From Roseiarcus sp963805295 (lineage in GTDB: Bacteria > Pseudomonadota > Alphaproteobacteria > Rhizobiales > Beijerinckiaceae): a DNA stretch of 64,000 nucleotides. The notes under the pieces were generated by a model that worked only from the letters and a program-made list of their open reading frames with translations, was not told the origin of the DNA and made no database searches. Every line of letters begins with the position of its first letter. Within the stretch, counting starts at the first letter, position 1. Shown here one piece after another: positions 55,268 through 64,000 of this stretch. The position numbers and the translations under genes were made by a program. The stretch is taken from NCBI GenBank assembly GCA_963805295.1, contig CAWDTW010000104.1, positions 23,172 to 87,171 of the forward strand, written 5' to 3'.

Positions 55268-55818
55268 CTTCAAGAACGAGCTTGTCGCGGAGATCATGAA
55301 TCTGCGGGCGTTCGCGATTTCGCTGTCCGGATCGGCGTCGCTGGCCGACGACCTCGTCCAGGAGACGCTGCTCAGGGCGTGGAGCAAGTCGGACAAGTTC
55401 CAGCCCGGAACGAGCCTGCGCGCATGGCTGTTCACCATCCTGCGCAACATCTACTATTCCAACTATCGCAAGCACGCCCGCGAGGTTCAGGACAGCGAAG
55501 GCGTCTATGCGCGGCGCCTCGTCGTCTATGGCGACCAGGAAAGCCACCTCGACCTCGAGGACTTTCGCAAGGCCCTGGCCAAGGTTCCGGCCGAACAGCG
55601 CGAAGTGTTGATCCTCGTCGGCGCGAACGGCCTTTCCTACGAAGAGGCGGCGGCGATCTGCGAGGTCGAAATCGGCACGATCAAGAGCCGCCTGAGCCGC
55701 GCCCGCGCGAGAACTCGTCGAGCTTCTCGCCCTTGACGAGGCCGCACGCCCGCCGGTCGAACACAGGGTTCGCAAGGCGGGAGAGCGGACGGCGGCTACC
55801 GCGCCAGCGCGGCCCTGA
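55251..55818 (+). pseudogene. ecfG: EcfG, general stress ECF sigma factor, frameshifted at its 3' end as sequenced
   Basis: Region 2 is NLRAFAISLSGSASLADDLV followed by QETLLRAWSKSDKFQPGTSL. Region 4 is LAKVPAEQREVLILVGANGL, SYEEAAAICEVEIGTIKSRL. After SRARAR the frame steps +1 near 55710 to ELVELLALDEAARPPVEHRV, ending at 55818. The repaired length is ~188 residues. As read, the protein would stop at 55736 with only a few foreign residues after region 4, so it might even function. It overlaps nepR and, at its end, the convergent response regulator. Confidence 0.88.
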
Positions 55819-56182
55819 CCGCAGCGATGAGGGCGCGCGGCGGCGAGGGCTTTTCGACGATCGAGCAATCCGCCCATTCCGCCAGGCTCGGCTCATGGCG
55901 CGCCTGCCCGGTATAGAAGACGAACGGGACGCCCTGGTCGACGAGCCGGCGCGCGACCGGCGACGCCGTCTCGGCGCCGAGCCGGAAATCGAGAACCGCG
56001 ACGGAGAAATCGGCCGGATCCGAGCGTCTCAGCGCATCCTCCAGCGTCTGGCAGAGGGCGACGACGTCCGCCCCCGCGCCGGCGAGCGTCGATTGGAGAT
56101 CCATCAGCAGCACCGGATCGTCCTCGACGACCAGCACCCTGACGCCATGCAAGCTTCCGCAATCGTCCGTCGACCGCATCAT
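55796..56182 (-). CDS. Single-domain response regulator of the stress locus
   Basis: A receiver of ~128 residues: VRVLVVEDDPVLLMDLQSTL, the phospho-acceptor region VAVLDFRLGAETASPV, and VEKPSPPRALI. No output domain. A start at 56182 or 56179 fits the family; longer frames upstream are Arg-rich noise. Its own EcfG-type promoter lies 71-96 bp upstream. Small receivers near phyR often modulate the HWE kinase-PhyR relay. Confidence 0.82.
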   Translation of the reverse strand: MMRSTDDCGSLHGVRVLVVEDDPVLLMDLQSTLAGAGADVVALCQTLEDALRRSDPADFSVAVLDFRLGAETASPVARRLVDQGVPFVFYTGQARHEPSLAEWADCSIVEKPSPPRALIAAVRAALAR

Positions 56183-56252
56183 CGCCACACTTCTCGGCGG
56201 ATTGCCGACGCCCGCCTCCCCGCGACACGGAGAAGCCCGCCGTCCCTTCTCA

Positions 56253-56278
56253 AACGAACGTCGAATTGCGCTTGTTCC
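56253..56278 (-). promoter_or_regulatory. EcfG-type promoter of the response regulator
   Basis: On the minus strand GGAAC (56278-56274) and CGTT (56256-56253) are separated by 17 bases, a perfect EcfG consensus. It drives the receiver gene at 56182. Confidence 0.6.
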
Positions 56279-56299
56279 CGAGGTCCGGCGCGTGCGGTT

Positions 56300-56325
56300 G
56301 GAACTCTTGTCCCGGCCGCCGGGTT
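56300..56325 (+). promoter_or_regulatory. EcfG-type promoter before small stress genes
   Basis: GGAAC (56300-56304), 16 bases, then GGGTT (56321-56325) closely resemble the nepR promoter. It would transcribe the 35-residue membrane peptide at 56367 and possibly the stress protein at 56578. Confidence 0.5.
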
Positions 56326-56366
56326 TGTTCACGTTCCTTGCCGCTCCAACGCGCGGGGGTCTGACG

Positions 56367-56474
56367 ATGGCCGCAGCCGAGCCCCTGGAATTCGACCTCA
56401 TACGCATGATCGCCGCGTCGCTCATCAGCGTCTCGCTCGTTCTGCTCTGGCTCCTGGCGATGAGCGGGCGCTAG
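56367..56474 (+). CDS. Small single-span membrane protein
   Basis: Thirty-five residues, MAAAEPLEFDLIRMIAASLI then SVSLVLLWLLAMSGR. An acidic N-terminus is followed by a ~20-residue hydrophobic helix. It starts ~40 bp after an EcfG-type promoter. No family is recognised; real expression is plausible but unproven. Confidence 0.45.
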   Translation: MAAAEPLEFDLIRMIAASLISVSLVLLWLLAMSGR

Positions 56475-56577
56475 CGGCTCGAGGATCGCGCTTCCGGCGC
56501 GCGCCATCGCAGAGCGGCGCCGACGCCGGAGCCTTCCGTCCGACCTGCGGTCGCGCCGCTCGCCGAGGGAGAAAGCC

Positions 56578-56782
56578 ATGCCGCGCGGAGACAAGTCGAA
56601 GTACACCGAAAAGCAGGAGCGCAAGGCCGAGCCTATCGCGCCAAGCTGCGAAAGCCTCGGCGATGCCTGAGGACGAAGCCGAACGCCGGGCCTGGGCGAC
56701 TGTCAACAACGACGACCGCGGCGGCAAGAAAGTCGGCGGCTCCGGTCGAGGGAAGTTGACGGGCCATCCGGCGGCGCATTAG
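56578..56782 (+). pseudogene. Small KGG-like stress protein, frameshifted as sequenced
   Basis: It opens MPRGDKSKYTEKQERKAE, then one frame later continues MPEDEAERRAWATVNNDDRG and GGKKVGGSGRGKLTGHPAAH. This is the small hydrophilic protein often annotated 'plasmid stabilisation' or general stress protein. One extra base near 56662 explains the break (205 bp = 3n+1). The repaired length is 67 residues. GAGGGAGAAAG precedes the ATG. Confidence 0.7.
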
Positions 56783-56908
56783 GGTTGGCGCATCGGTGGG
56801 GCCGCTTCTGCGGCGCGACCGCCGGCAAGACGATCCGAAGCGGCGAAAAAGGCCGCCGCGACCCGGAAGCGAAACGCAGCGCGGCAGGCGCCGCAGAAGG
56901 GGGGAGTG

Positions 56909-57292
56909 ATGAGTGATCGCGAGAGCCGTATTGGAGAAATCGCTTACCACTTGTGGGTGCGAGAAGGATGCCCCGAGGGCCGGTCCCACAGTCACTGGCT
57001 GGAGGCCGTGGCGCTGTACGAGGCCGAAGTCGCCGAAAGCAAGAGCGCCAAGGCCGAGCCGCCGACGGAGCCGTCGGCGGAGCCGATCGCCGAGACGCAG
57101 ACCCGCCCCAGCAAACCGCAGCCCGCCGAACCGGTCGCGGCGAAGCCGGCCCCCGCCGCGAAGCCGAAGGCGGACAAGCCGGCCGCCGAGACGCCGGACG
57201 CAAAGCGCAAGGCCGGCGAGAGCGAGCCGGCGGCCAAACCCGCGGCCAAGCCCCCCGCCAAGGCGCCGAGCGGCGCCGGCAAGCGGAAGTAG
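56909..57292 (+). CDS. DUF2934 protein with a Lys/Ala/Pro-rich tail
   Basis: Residues 1-42 form the DUF2934 domain (RIGEIAYHLWVREGCPEGRS, HWLEAVALYEAE). The remaining ~85 residues are a low-complexity Ala/Pro/Lys/Glu tail (KPAAKPPAKAPSGAGKRK) suggesting disorder or nucleic-acid contact. Function unknown. It is directly upstream of ku, 12 bp apart, so probably cotranscribed. Confidence 0.75.
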   Translation: MSDRESRIGEIAYHLWVREGCPEGRSHSHWLEAVALYEAEVAESKSAKAEPPTEPSAEPIAETQTRPSKPQPAEPVAAKPAPAAKPKADKPAAETPDAKRKAGESEPAAKPAAKPPAKAPSGAGKRK

Positions 57293-57304
57293 CGACAACA
57301 TGCG

Positions 57305-58120
57305 ATGACGCCGCGTCCCTTCTGGACAGGATATCTCAAGCTTTCGCTGGTGACCTGCCCGGTCGCCCTCACTCCCGCCACGAGCGACGCCCAAAAGGTC
57401 CGCTTCCATACGATCAATCGCAAGACCGGAAACCGGGTTGTGAGCCGCTACGTCGACGGCGCGACCGGACAGCCGGTCGACGAAGACCGCCTGGCCAAAG
57501 GCTACGCCCGCGACGAGGGCTCTCTCGTTCTGCTCGAGGAGGATGAACTCGAGGCGGTCCAGCTCGAGAGCGCGCGCACGATCGACATCGAGAGTTTCAC
57601 GCCGGCCGACAGCGTCGACTGGATCTGGTGCGAGACGCCCTATTATCTGACGCCGGACGACAAGGTCGGCGAGGAGGCCTATTGCGTCATTCGCGAGGCG
57701 ATGCGTTCGACCGGCATGGTCGGCGCGTCTCGTCTCGTCCTCCATCGACGCGAGCGCGCCGTTCTCCTGAAGCCGCGCGGCAGCGGGATCGAGCTCTGGA
57801 CCCTGCGCTACGGCGAGGAGGTGCGCGACCCGCGCGACATTTTCGGCGCGGTCCGGGAGGCGAAGCCCGATCCCGCCCTTCTCGATCTGGTTTCCCAGCT
57901 GATCGAGGAGCGCAAGAAGCCGTGGAGCCTCGACTTGGTGCGCGACCCTGTCCAGGAGCGGCTGGTCGAGATCATCGACGAGAAGAAGAAGAGGGTTCGC
58001 CCCGCCCGCGCCAAGGCGGAGACGGCGGAGACGCCGAGCAACGTGATCAACATCATGGACGCGCTGCGCCGAAGCATCGCCGCCGCGGCGAAGGCGAAGG
58101 AGGGCAATCCGAAACGGTAG
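57305..58120 (+). CDS. ku: Ku DNA end-binding protein, paralogue 1
   Basis: A 271-residue prokaryotic Ku for non-homologous end joining. It opens RPFWTGYLKLSLVTCPVALT and contains HTINRKTGNRVVSRYVD, VDEDRLAKGYARDEGSLVLL and a C-terminal basic extension (DEKKKRVRPARAKAE) for ligase recruitment. It forms a ring on DNA ends. A second ku lies beyond ligD in the opposite orientation; the two proteins are clearly different. Confidence 0.93.
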   Translation: MTPRPFWTGYLKLSLVTCPVALTPATSDAQKVRFHTINRKTGNRVVSRYVDGATGQPVDEDRLAKGYARDEGSLVLLEEDELEAVQLESARTIDIESFTPADSVDWIWCETPYYLTPDDKVGEEAYCVIREAMRSTGMVGASRLVLHRRERAVLLKPRGSGIELWTLRYGEEVRDPRDIFGAVREAKPDPALLDLVSQLIEERKKPWSLDLVRDPVQERLVEIIDEKKKRVRPARAKAETAETPSNVINIMDALRRSIAAAAKAKEGNPKR

Positions 58121-58215
58121 CCGGGCGTCAAATCACGACCGTCGACGCGCGACATAAGGCGTCGAACGGCGCCCGCCTTTCGCCGGCGACGACGGAGCCG
58201 TCCGGCGGCGCGGCT

Positions 58216-60736
58216 TCAGGCCTTCCTGGCGATTGAGTTTGCGGCGTTCCTGCGCGGCCTGCGGCCTTCGATCGGCGGCTCGGCCGCGCGAAAACCATCC
58301 CACGGATCGCGGGCGAGCGCGGCGAGCCGCGCGGGCGCGTTGGCGACGGTGAAATGGGCGGGTCCGATTGCAGGGCCGAGTTCGTCCCAGCCGAGCGGCA
58401 TCGAGACGGCGGCGCCGGGACGCGCGCGCGTCGAATAGGCTGCGACCGCCGTCATGCCCCGCTGATTGCGCAGATAGTCGATCAAAATCTTGCCCGTCCG
58501 CTTCGCCTTGGCGATGGTGGCGACATAGCGCTGCGGATCGTCCGCAGCCATCGCGTCCGCAATTCCCTTCGTAAACGCCTTGACCGCCCGCCAGTCGGCC
58601 TTGGGCTTCACCGGCGCAACCACATGCAGCCCCTTGCCGCCCGACGTCTTGACGAAGGTGGAAAGCCCCGCCGCTCTCAGCCGGTCGCGCACTTCCCGCG
58701 CCGCCTCGATCACCGCCTCCCAGGCGACGCCCTCGCCCGGATCGAGATCCATGACGATCGTGTCCGGCCGCTCCCAATCGACGACCGTCGATCCCCAGGG
58801 ATGAATTTCCAGCACGGCCATCTGCACGAGCGCCGTCAGCCCGTCGAGATCGCGGATGCTGATGAGCGGCTCGCCCTTGTGCTTGGGGTCCTCGACGAGG
58901 GCGATGGCGGGGCTCACCCCCTTCCAGGCATGCTTCTGAAAGAACGCCGGTCCCCCGACGCCGTCGGGGCAACGAAGGAGCGCGAGCGGCCGCCCGACGA
59001 CGAAGGGCGCCATGCGCGGCCAAACCTCGGCGTAATAGTCGGCGAGGCCCTGTTTGGTGACGCCGTCGTCGGGCCAATAGAGCCGGTCGGGATGAGTGAG
59101 CGCGACAGCGCTGCGCTGGGCTTCCGGCGGCGGGTCGGACGATGCGGTTTCGCGCACGGCTTCGTGGGCGGGCTTGTCCTCGCGGAGCGCCTTGAACGAC
59201 GCCTGCCGCAGAAGCCCGTCCGCCGTCCAGCCGCGGAAGTCGACCTCCGCGACCAGCTCGGGCCGGACGAAGCGAACCTGCCGCGCCTCGGCGGCGTCGA
59301 GCCGGTCGGCGAAGGGGCTGGAGGGAACGCGCATCGGCTCGAGCCTCGCATAGAGCGCGCGCGCGGCCGAGGCGCTGAACCCGGTTCCCACCCGTCCGAC
59401 ATAGCGCAAGGCGTCGCCCTCGTAGACGCCGAGCGCCAGCGAGCCGATCGCGTTGCGCGCGGCCGTGGAGGGGACGAAACCCGCGACGACCAACTCCTGC
59501 CGCGCCGAGCATTTCGCCTTGGTCCAGCTCTTGCCCCGTCCGGAGCGATACGGCGAATCCCGAAGCTTCGAGACGATTCCTTCGAGGCCGAGCCGGCAGG
59601 CGTTCCTGAGCACGATCTCGCCGTCTTCGTCGAAATGGCCGCTGGCGCGGAGCGGGCCCGAGCCGTCGCCGACAATCGCCTCCAACAGTGTCTTGCGCTC
59701 GATCAGCGGCGCGTCCCGGAGATCGTAGCCGCTCAGATAAAGGAGATCGAAGGCGTAGAAGACGAAGCGGTCGGAGCGTCCTTCGCTGAGGTCCGCCTGC
59801 AGCGCGGAGAAGTCCGACACGCCGGCGTTGTTCTCGACCACCAGCTCGCCGTCGATCAGCGCCCGGCTCACGGGAAGCGCATTGAACGCCCGGACGAACC
59901 CTTCGCCGAACTTCTGCGTCCAGTCGAGACCGCTTCGCGTCAAGAGCGCGACGCGGCCCTCTTCGATGCGCGCCTCGATCCGATAGCCGTCGAATTTGAC
60001 CTCGTGCAGCCAACGGACGCCGGAAAGCGGCGCCTTGACCAGCGTCGCCAGCATCGGCTCGACGAAGCGGGGCATGGGCGCTTTTTTCGCCCCCTCCACC
60101 GTCGACGGATCCGGGAGCGGAGGACCGCCGCTCCTCTCGATCCTGCCGGTCTTCGAGGACCAGCCCGGCGCGTCCTTTGCTACCTCGGCGATCGGGCGCC
60201 CGCTCGTCGCCGAATCCGGCTGCTCCTCCAGAATGTCGGGCGCATCCTCGGCTCGCGCGAATTCGTCGTCGCCCTTGATGAGGAGCCAGTTCTCGTGCTT
60301 GTCGCGCGGCTTGCTCCGCATTCGAACCAGATGCCAGCGGCCCTTGAGCTTCTCGCCCATGAGCTCGAAATCGAGATGGCCCTTGGCGAGGCCCTTGTGC
60401 GGATCGCCGATCGGCGTCCAGGTTCCGCGGTCCCAGACGAGGACGGCGCCGCCGCCGTACTCGCCCTTCGGAATTGTCCCTTCGAACGAGCCGTATTCGA
60501 GCGGATGATCCTCGACCGCGACCGCGAGCCGCTTCTCTCCGGCGACGAGAACTCGGGCCGCGCGTCACCGCCCAGCTCTTCAATACGCCGTCCAGTTCGA
60601 GCCGAAAATCGTAGTGCAGACGCCGCGCGTCGTGTTTCTGCACGACGAAACCGTGTCCGCCCCCGGCGCCGGGCGTCGGCCTCGGCTCCGGCGTCGCCGC
60701 GAAATTGCGTTTGGCCCGATACTGCTCGAGCGCCAT
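58216..60736 (-). pseudogene. ligD: ATP-dependent DNA ligase D, frameshifted as sequenced
   Basis: A multidomain NHEJ enzyme. The phosphoesterase domain (residues ~1-150: FVVQKHDARRLHYDFRLELD, then EDHPLEYGSFEGTIPKGEYG) is split by one extra T near 60548. The ligase domain has the nucleotidyl lysine in HEVKFDGYRIEAR. The polymerase/primase domain is C-terminal (YWPDDGVTKQGLADYYAEVW, VMDLDPGEGVAWEAVIEAAR, FVKTSGGKGLHVVAPVKPK). The repaired length is ~840 residues. It starts 2 bp after the upstream ku stop, so both share the EcfG-type promoter. Confidence 0.92.
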
Positions 60737-60737
60737 G

Positions 60738-61562
60738 TCAGCCCGCTTTGCTGCGCGGGCTCGCCTTCGCCCTCGGCGCCTTCGCGCTCATCTCGGCGCT
60801 TTCGCGCAGCGCCGCCATGAGGTCGCGCGCGGCCTCACGCTTCGGCGGCTTCGGGGCCGCGATCGTCCGGCCCTCGAGCTTGGCTTTGACGAGGTCGGTC
60901 AGCGCCGCCTCGTAGCGATCGTGGACGCTCGCCGGGTCGAAGACGCCCTGCTTCGTCTTGATGATATGTTCGGCGAGATCCAGCATCTCGCCCTTGATCT
61001 CGATGGCGGGCACGTCGCCGAACGCCTCTTTGGCGGAGCGCACTTCGTAGTCGAAGTGGAGCGTCGTCGCGGCGAGGCCCCCGGCGTGAGCCCGGATCAG
61101 CAGCGTCCGAGCCCGCCGGAAGAGGACCGCCTGAGCGATCGCCGCCGTGGCCGAAGCGCGCAATCCTTCGCGGATCAGGTCGAACGCCTCGTCGCCGCTC
61201 CGGTCCGAGGGCGCGAGAAAATAGGGCCGGTCGAAATAGACGTCGTCGATCTGGTCGAGATCCACGAATGCCGAGACGGTCAGCCTCTTGTCGCTCTCGG
61301 GGGTCGCGTCGGCGATCTCGTCCGCCTCGAGCACGACAACCTGGTCCTTGCCGACCTCGTAGCCTTTGATCTGGTCCTCCCGCTCGACCGGCGCGCCGGT
61401 GGCGGCGTCGACATACTGCCGCTGGACGCGGTTGCCCGTCGCCCGGTTGACATTATGCAGGACGATGCGCTCGGAGGACGACGCGGCGGCGTAAAGCGCC
61501 ACCGGGCACGTCACTTCCGCGATCGTCAGAAAGCCCTTCCAGCTCGCTCTCGGCGGCGCCAT
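60738..61562 (-). CDS. ku: Ku DNA end-binding protein, paralogue 2
   Basis: A 274-residue Ku with ASWKGFLTIAEVTCPVALYA, HNVNRATGNRVQRQYVDAAT, REDQIKGYEVGKDQVVVLEA and a basic tail (KAPRAKASPRSKAG). It heads the ku-ligD operon on this strand; ligD follows after 1 bp. A perfect EcfG-type promoter lies 35-60 bp upstream, placing end joining under the general stress response. Confidence 0.93.
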   Translation of the reverse strand: MAPPRASWKGFLTIAEVTCPVALYAAASSSERIVLHNVNRATGNRVQRQYVDAATGAPVEREDQIKGYEVGKDQVVVLEADEIADATPESDKRLTVSAFVDLDQIDDVYFDRPYFLAPSDRSGDEAFDLIREGLRASATAAIAQAVLFRRARTLLIRAHAGGLAATTLHFDYEVRSAKEAFGDVPAIEIKGEMLDLAEHIIKTKQGVFDPASVHDRYEAALTDLVKAKLEGRTIAAPKPPKREAARDLMAALRESAEMSAKAPRAKASPRSKAG

Positions 61563-61596
61563 CGACCCTCGCCTTGCCCGACGTCCAACTTGCCCG

Positions 61597-61622
61597 AACG
61601 CCCCAACCGGTTGGATTGTTCC
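61597..61622 (-). promoter_or_regulatory. EcfG-type promoter of the ku-ligD operon
   Basis: On the minus strand GGAAC (61622-61618) and CGTT (61600-61597) are separated by 17 bases, a perfect consensus. The expected start is ~25 bp before the ku ATG. Confidence 0.65.
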
Positions 61623-61763
61623 GGAACGTCACATCAAAGTTGGAATTGAAGTCTAGCAAAATTCAACGGCTGCAAAAATCCGCAGACTTCTGTATGTTTC
61701 ACGTATCCAGGAGCCGCCAAGGCCTGCGCGACTTCGGTTTGACACGCTGCCGGAGATGCGAAT

Positions 61764-62839
61764 TTGACAGGCGCCGAGCACGCTTTCCCCGGCCCCGAGC
61801 CGCAGCCGGACGAACCGCCGCGGCCCGAAGAGACGCGCCTGAACGACGAGGTGCTGCGCGACGAGGATCGAGCGGCGCGGCACTACGCGTCGATCATCGA
61901 ATCCTCGGACGACGCAATCCTGTCGAAGGCTCTCGACGGCATCATTCTCAGCTGGAACGCGGGGGCCGAGCGGCTGTTCGGCTATGCGGCGGAGGAGGCG
62001 ATCGGCGAGCCGGGGACCATCATCGTCCCCATCGATCGCCGCGACGAAGAGCTGAAGATGCTCGACGCGATCCGGCGCGGCGAGAGCATCCGCCAGTTGG
62101 AGACCGTGCGCCGGCGCAAGGACGGAAGCCTTGTCGACGTTTCCCTCACCGCTTCGCCGATCCGGAACGCCTACGGCCGGATCGTCGGCGCCACCACCAT
62201 CGCGCGCGACATCGCCGAACTCAAAAAAGCGCGCGAACGACAGCAGTTGCTGCTGAGGGAGATGAGCCATCGGGTGAAGAACCTGTTCGCCCTCACGAGC
62301 AGCGTCGTCGCGCTCAGCGCCCGCTCGGCCGGGACGGTGCAGGAGCTCGCCAACTCCGCCCGCGAGCGTCTCGCGGCGCTGGCGCGGGCGCATTCGCTGA
62401 CGTTTTCGCACGGCGAGCCGTCGCCGCAGGCGACGACGCTTCAGGCGCTGATCCACGCCATCATCGCGCCGTTCGACGAGCCCGCCGAGCCCCGAATCTC
62501 GATCACGGGGAGCGACAGCTCCGGTCTCGGGCGCCGCCGTGACCAGCCTCGCCCTCCTCCTGCACGAATTCGCGACCAACGCCGCCAAATACGGCGCCTT
62601 CGTCCTCGCCCGAGGGAACGATCGCGATCGATTGCGCCGACGAGGGCGGCGCCGTCGTCGTCACCTGGACCGAACGCGGCGGACCGCCGGTCGCCGAGCC
62701 GCCGGAAAGCGAAGGATTCGGCGGCGTGCTCTCGCGCCTCGCCGTCGCGGGCCAGCTCGGCGGCGAGATCGCGCGCGACTGGAATCCCGAGGGGCTCGCG
62801 ATCCGCCTGTCGGTCCCGCGATCCCGCCTGGCCGGCTGA
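61764..62839 (+). pseudogene. PAS-HWE sensor histidine kinase, frameshifted twice as sequenced
   Basis: The PAS domain (YASIIESSDDAILSKALDGI, AERLFGYAAEEAIGEPG, VSLTASPIRNAYGRIVGATT) is followed by the HWE H-box LLREMSHRVKNLFALTSSVV. The ATPase part then steps +1 twice: near 62530 to AAVTSLALLLHEFATNAAKY, and near 62610 to GTIAIDCADEGGAVVVTWTE, ending at 62839. Repaired length ~357 residues. HWE kinases of this type are the usual PhyR kinases, so this may be the sensor of the stress locus 7 kb away. Confidence 0.8.
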
Positions 62840-62912
62840 GCCGGATCGATCCGGCCGGCGCGCCGTGCGGGCCGAGCCGGGGCCTGCCGTCGCCAAACAC
62901 AACGAAGAGCGT

Positions 62913-63017
62913 ATGCGGCAGGGCGTGACCGGACACAACGTGGTCGCCGTGCTCATCGCCAGTTGCGCGCTCGTCATCGTCCTGTTTATCCTCGTCGCGA
63001 TATTTGTGTGGCCATAG
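62913..63017 (+). CDS. Possible small membrane protein
   Basis: Thirty-four residues, MRQGVTGHNVVAVLIASCAL then VIVLFILVAIFVWP, one strongly hydrophobic span. GAAGAG lies just before the ATG. It is in the same frame as the kinase start, but the kinase itself leaves this frame, so it is treated as separate. Confidence 0.4.
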   Translation: MRQGVTGHNVVAVLIASCALVIVLFILVAIFVWP

Positions 63018-63054
63018 GCCCCATGCGGCGGCGCCTGGCGCGCATGACGGGGGA

Positions 63055-63672
63055 ATGTTGAAGCTCTACTATTCGCCGGGCAGCTGCGCCCTCGGGATCC
63101 ATGTGCTGATGGAGGAGATCGGCGCGCCGTTCGAACTGGCGCGGGTCGACTTCGCCCGGCGCGAGCAGTACGGGGACGCCTTCGTCGCGATCAATCCGAA
63201 GTCGAAAGTCCCGACGCTGCAGCGCAACGACGGCTCGGTGCTGACGGAATTTCAGGCGATTTCGGTCTACCTCGCGCTGACCCATCCGGAGAAGGGTCTG
63301 ATCCCCGCCGACGTCGAGCGGCACGTCCGCATGATGGAGGCGATGGACTATGTCGTCGGGACAATTCACGCCACCGGCTTCCGGCGAATTTTCCGCCCGG
63401 CCCAATTCGCCGCCCGCGAATCCGATCACGAGGCGGTCAAGGCGCGCGGGGCCGAGATCGTCGACGCGGGCTTCGCGCTGATCGACAAGAGCCTTGCGGG
63501 CAAGGACTGGGTCGTCGGCGACTTCTCGCTCGCCGATCCCGCGCTATTCTATGTCTGCTACTGGGCCGCAGCGCGCCTCGCCATGGGAATGCCCGCCGGC
63601 GTGCGCAAGCATTACGAACGCATGATGGCCCGTCCTGCGGTCGAGAAGGCGCTGAAGGACGAGGGGCTGTGA
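63055..63672 (+). CDS. Glutathione S-transferase family protein
   Basis: A 205-residue cytosolic GST. The thioredoxin-like N-domain has LKLYYSPGSCALGIHVLMEE (catalytic Ser/Cys region typical of beta-class), PKSKVPTLQRNDGSVLTEFQ (cis-Pro and glutathione site). The all-helical C-domain has DWVVGDFSLADPALFYVCYW with the N-capping box. Start at 63055 (GGGGGA upstream). The substrate is unknown. Confidence 0.88.
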   Translation: MLKLYYSPGSCALGIHVLMEEIGAPFELARVDFARREQYGDAFVAINPKSKVPTLQRNDGSVLTEFQAISVYLALTHPEKGLIPADVERHVRMMEAMDYVVGTIHATGFRRIFRPAQFAARESDHEAVKARGAEIVDAGFALIDKSLAGKDWVVGDFSLADPALFYVCYWAAARLAMGMPAGVRKHYERMMARPAVEKALKDEGL

Positions 63673-63727
63673 GGTCGAGCCCGCGGCGACGATCGGTCCG
63701 ACCGGGACAACGAAAGGACAATCAGAA

Positions 63728-64000
63728 ATGTCGAAACTCGCGCTCGCCGCCGCCGCGCTCTTGGCCGCGCTCTTGGCCGCGCTCCTGGCCACGCTCGCCT
63801 CAGCTCGCGCTGAAACCTACACCGTCGACAATTGGCCGGCCGACATCGACACAATTCCGTGCAGCGCCTGGCAGAGGTCCGACGACGGAACCTGGGTCTT
63901 GAAAGGCTCGGTCAAGCTCGGCGCCTCGGTCATCGACAATGTCGGCGTCAAGGGCGACGCCGCCGCGCGCGCCCTCGCAGAGAGGTGCGGCGCCAAATAG
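63728..64000 (+). CDS. Small secreted protein
   Basis: A 90-residue protein with a signal peptide of repeated Leu-Ala units (three LLA[AT] repeats encoded by near-identical 12-base units around 63756-63795), cleaved after ASARA. The mature part (WPADIDTIPCSAWQRSDDGT, KLGASVIDNVGVKG, ERCGAK) has two Cys residues that may form a disulfide. Unknown family. The stop codon is the last three bases of the window. Confidence 0.7.
   Translation: MSKLALAAAALLAALLAALLATLASARAETYTVDNWPADIDTIPCSAWQRSDDGTWVLKGSVKLGASVIDNVGVKGDAAARALAERCGAK

Noticed and set aside
58354..60915. An 853-codon open frame on the plus strand opposite ligD
   Set aside because: Shadow frame: it covers ligD exactly and has no motif. 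The ligD reading shows three recognisable domains.
62540..62912. Continuation of the HWE kinase frame (61764) to 63017
   Set aside because: After ~62530 this frame becomes Arg/Pro-rich noise, while the kinase ATPase motifs continue in the other two frames. Only the terminal 34-residue membrane peptide was kept as a separate, doubtful gene.

Overview
This is a GC-rich window from an alphaproteobacterium, probably of the order Hyphomicrobiales and perhaps Beijerinckiaceae or Methylocystaceae. The evidence is the PhyR/NepR/EcfG general stress locus, a split system I cytochrome c maturation cluster, a two-Ku/LigD end-joining locus, HWE-type and six-helix histidine kinases, and the codon bias. The genus assignment is inference. 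No rRNA, tRNA or CRISPR array was seen.

Layout. Positions 1-6.7 kb are an accessory scrapyard: the end of a lytic transglycosylase gene, a broken DUF6883/DUF4926 pair, a glycogen-debranching-enzyme stub, an intact ISKra4-family element, a RelE/antitoxin pair with a palindromic operator, and duplicated AraC promoter debris. Positions 6.7-15.7 kb are mostly core genes: an AraC regulator, pgm and glmM (divergent), purC, and a MoaD-like/beta-propeller/methyltransferase operon. Positions 15.8-24.2 kb are a nested mobile region with an ISAzo13 remnant, two adjoining ISKra4 elements, a decayed IS1595 and an intact IS1595. A cupin gene, a sulfotransferase and an AraC regulator lie among them. Positions 24.3-29.4 kb hold a Tat-exported sulfatase, a porin, an orphan ParA and small genes.

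Positions 29.6-37.1 kb hold the most intriguing cluster. It has an alpha-oxoamine-synthase-family enzyme, a single-domain response regulator, two divergent and mutually homologous six-helix membrane histidine kinases, and a REC-REC-GGDEF-EAL protein. The layout recalls the Lqs/Cqs/Jqs alpha-hydroxyketone quorum-sensing systems, here with a c-di-GMP enzyme as the apparent output. Positions 37.2-53.6 kb hold carbonic anhydrase, aconitase, and ccmAB separated from ccmCDG by a nucleotidyltransferase, a GluR0-like ligand-gated K+ channel and an IS1634-type transposase. YjbQ, an isolated nuoI, an FAD monooxygenase and a GH15 glucoamylase/trehalase-like enzyme follow. Positions 53.9-62.8 kb form the stress and repair block: phyR, nepR-ecfG, stress-protein genes, ku, ligD, ku and an HWE kinase. 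Several EcfG-type promoter sequences (GGAAC, 16-17 bases, CGTT-like) link these genes into one probable regulon.

Quality warning. About twenty otherwise convincing genes, including acnA, ecfG and ligD, are split by a single-base frame change. Nearly all of these are +1 (one extra base). A systematic sequencing or assembly artefact is the simplest explanation. These genes are listed as pseudogenes 'as sequenced', and most are probably intact in the organism.
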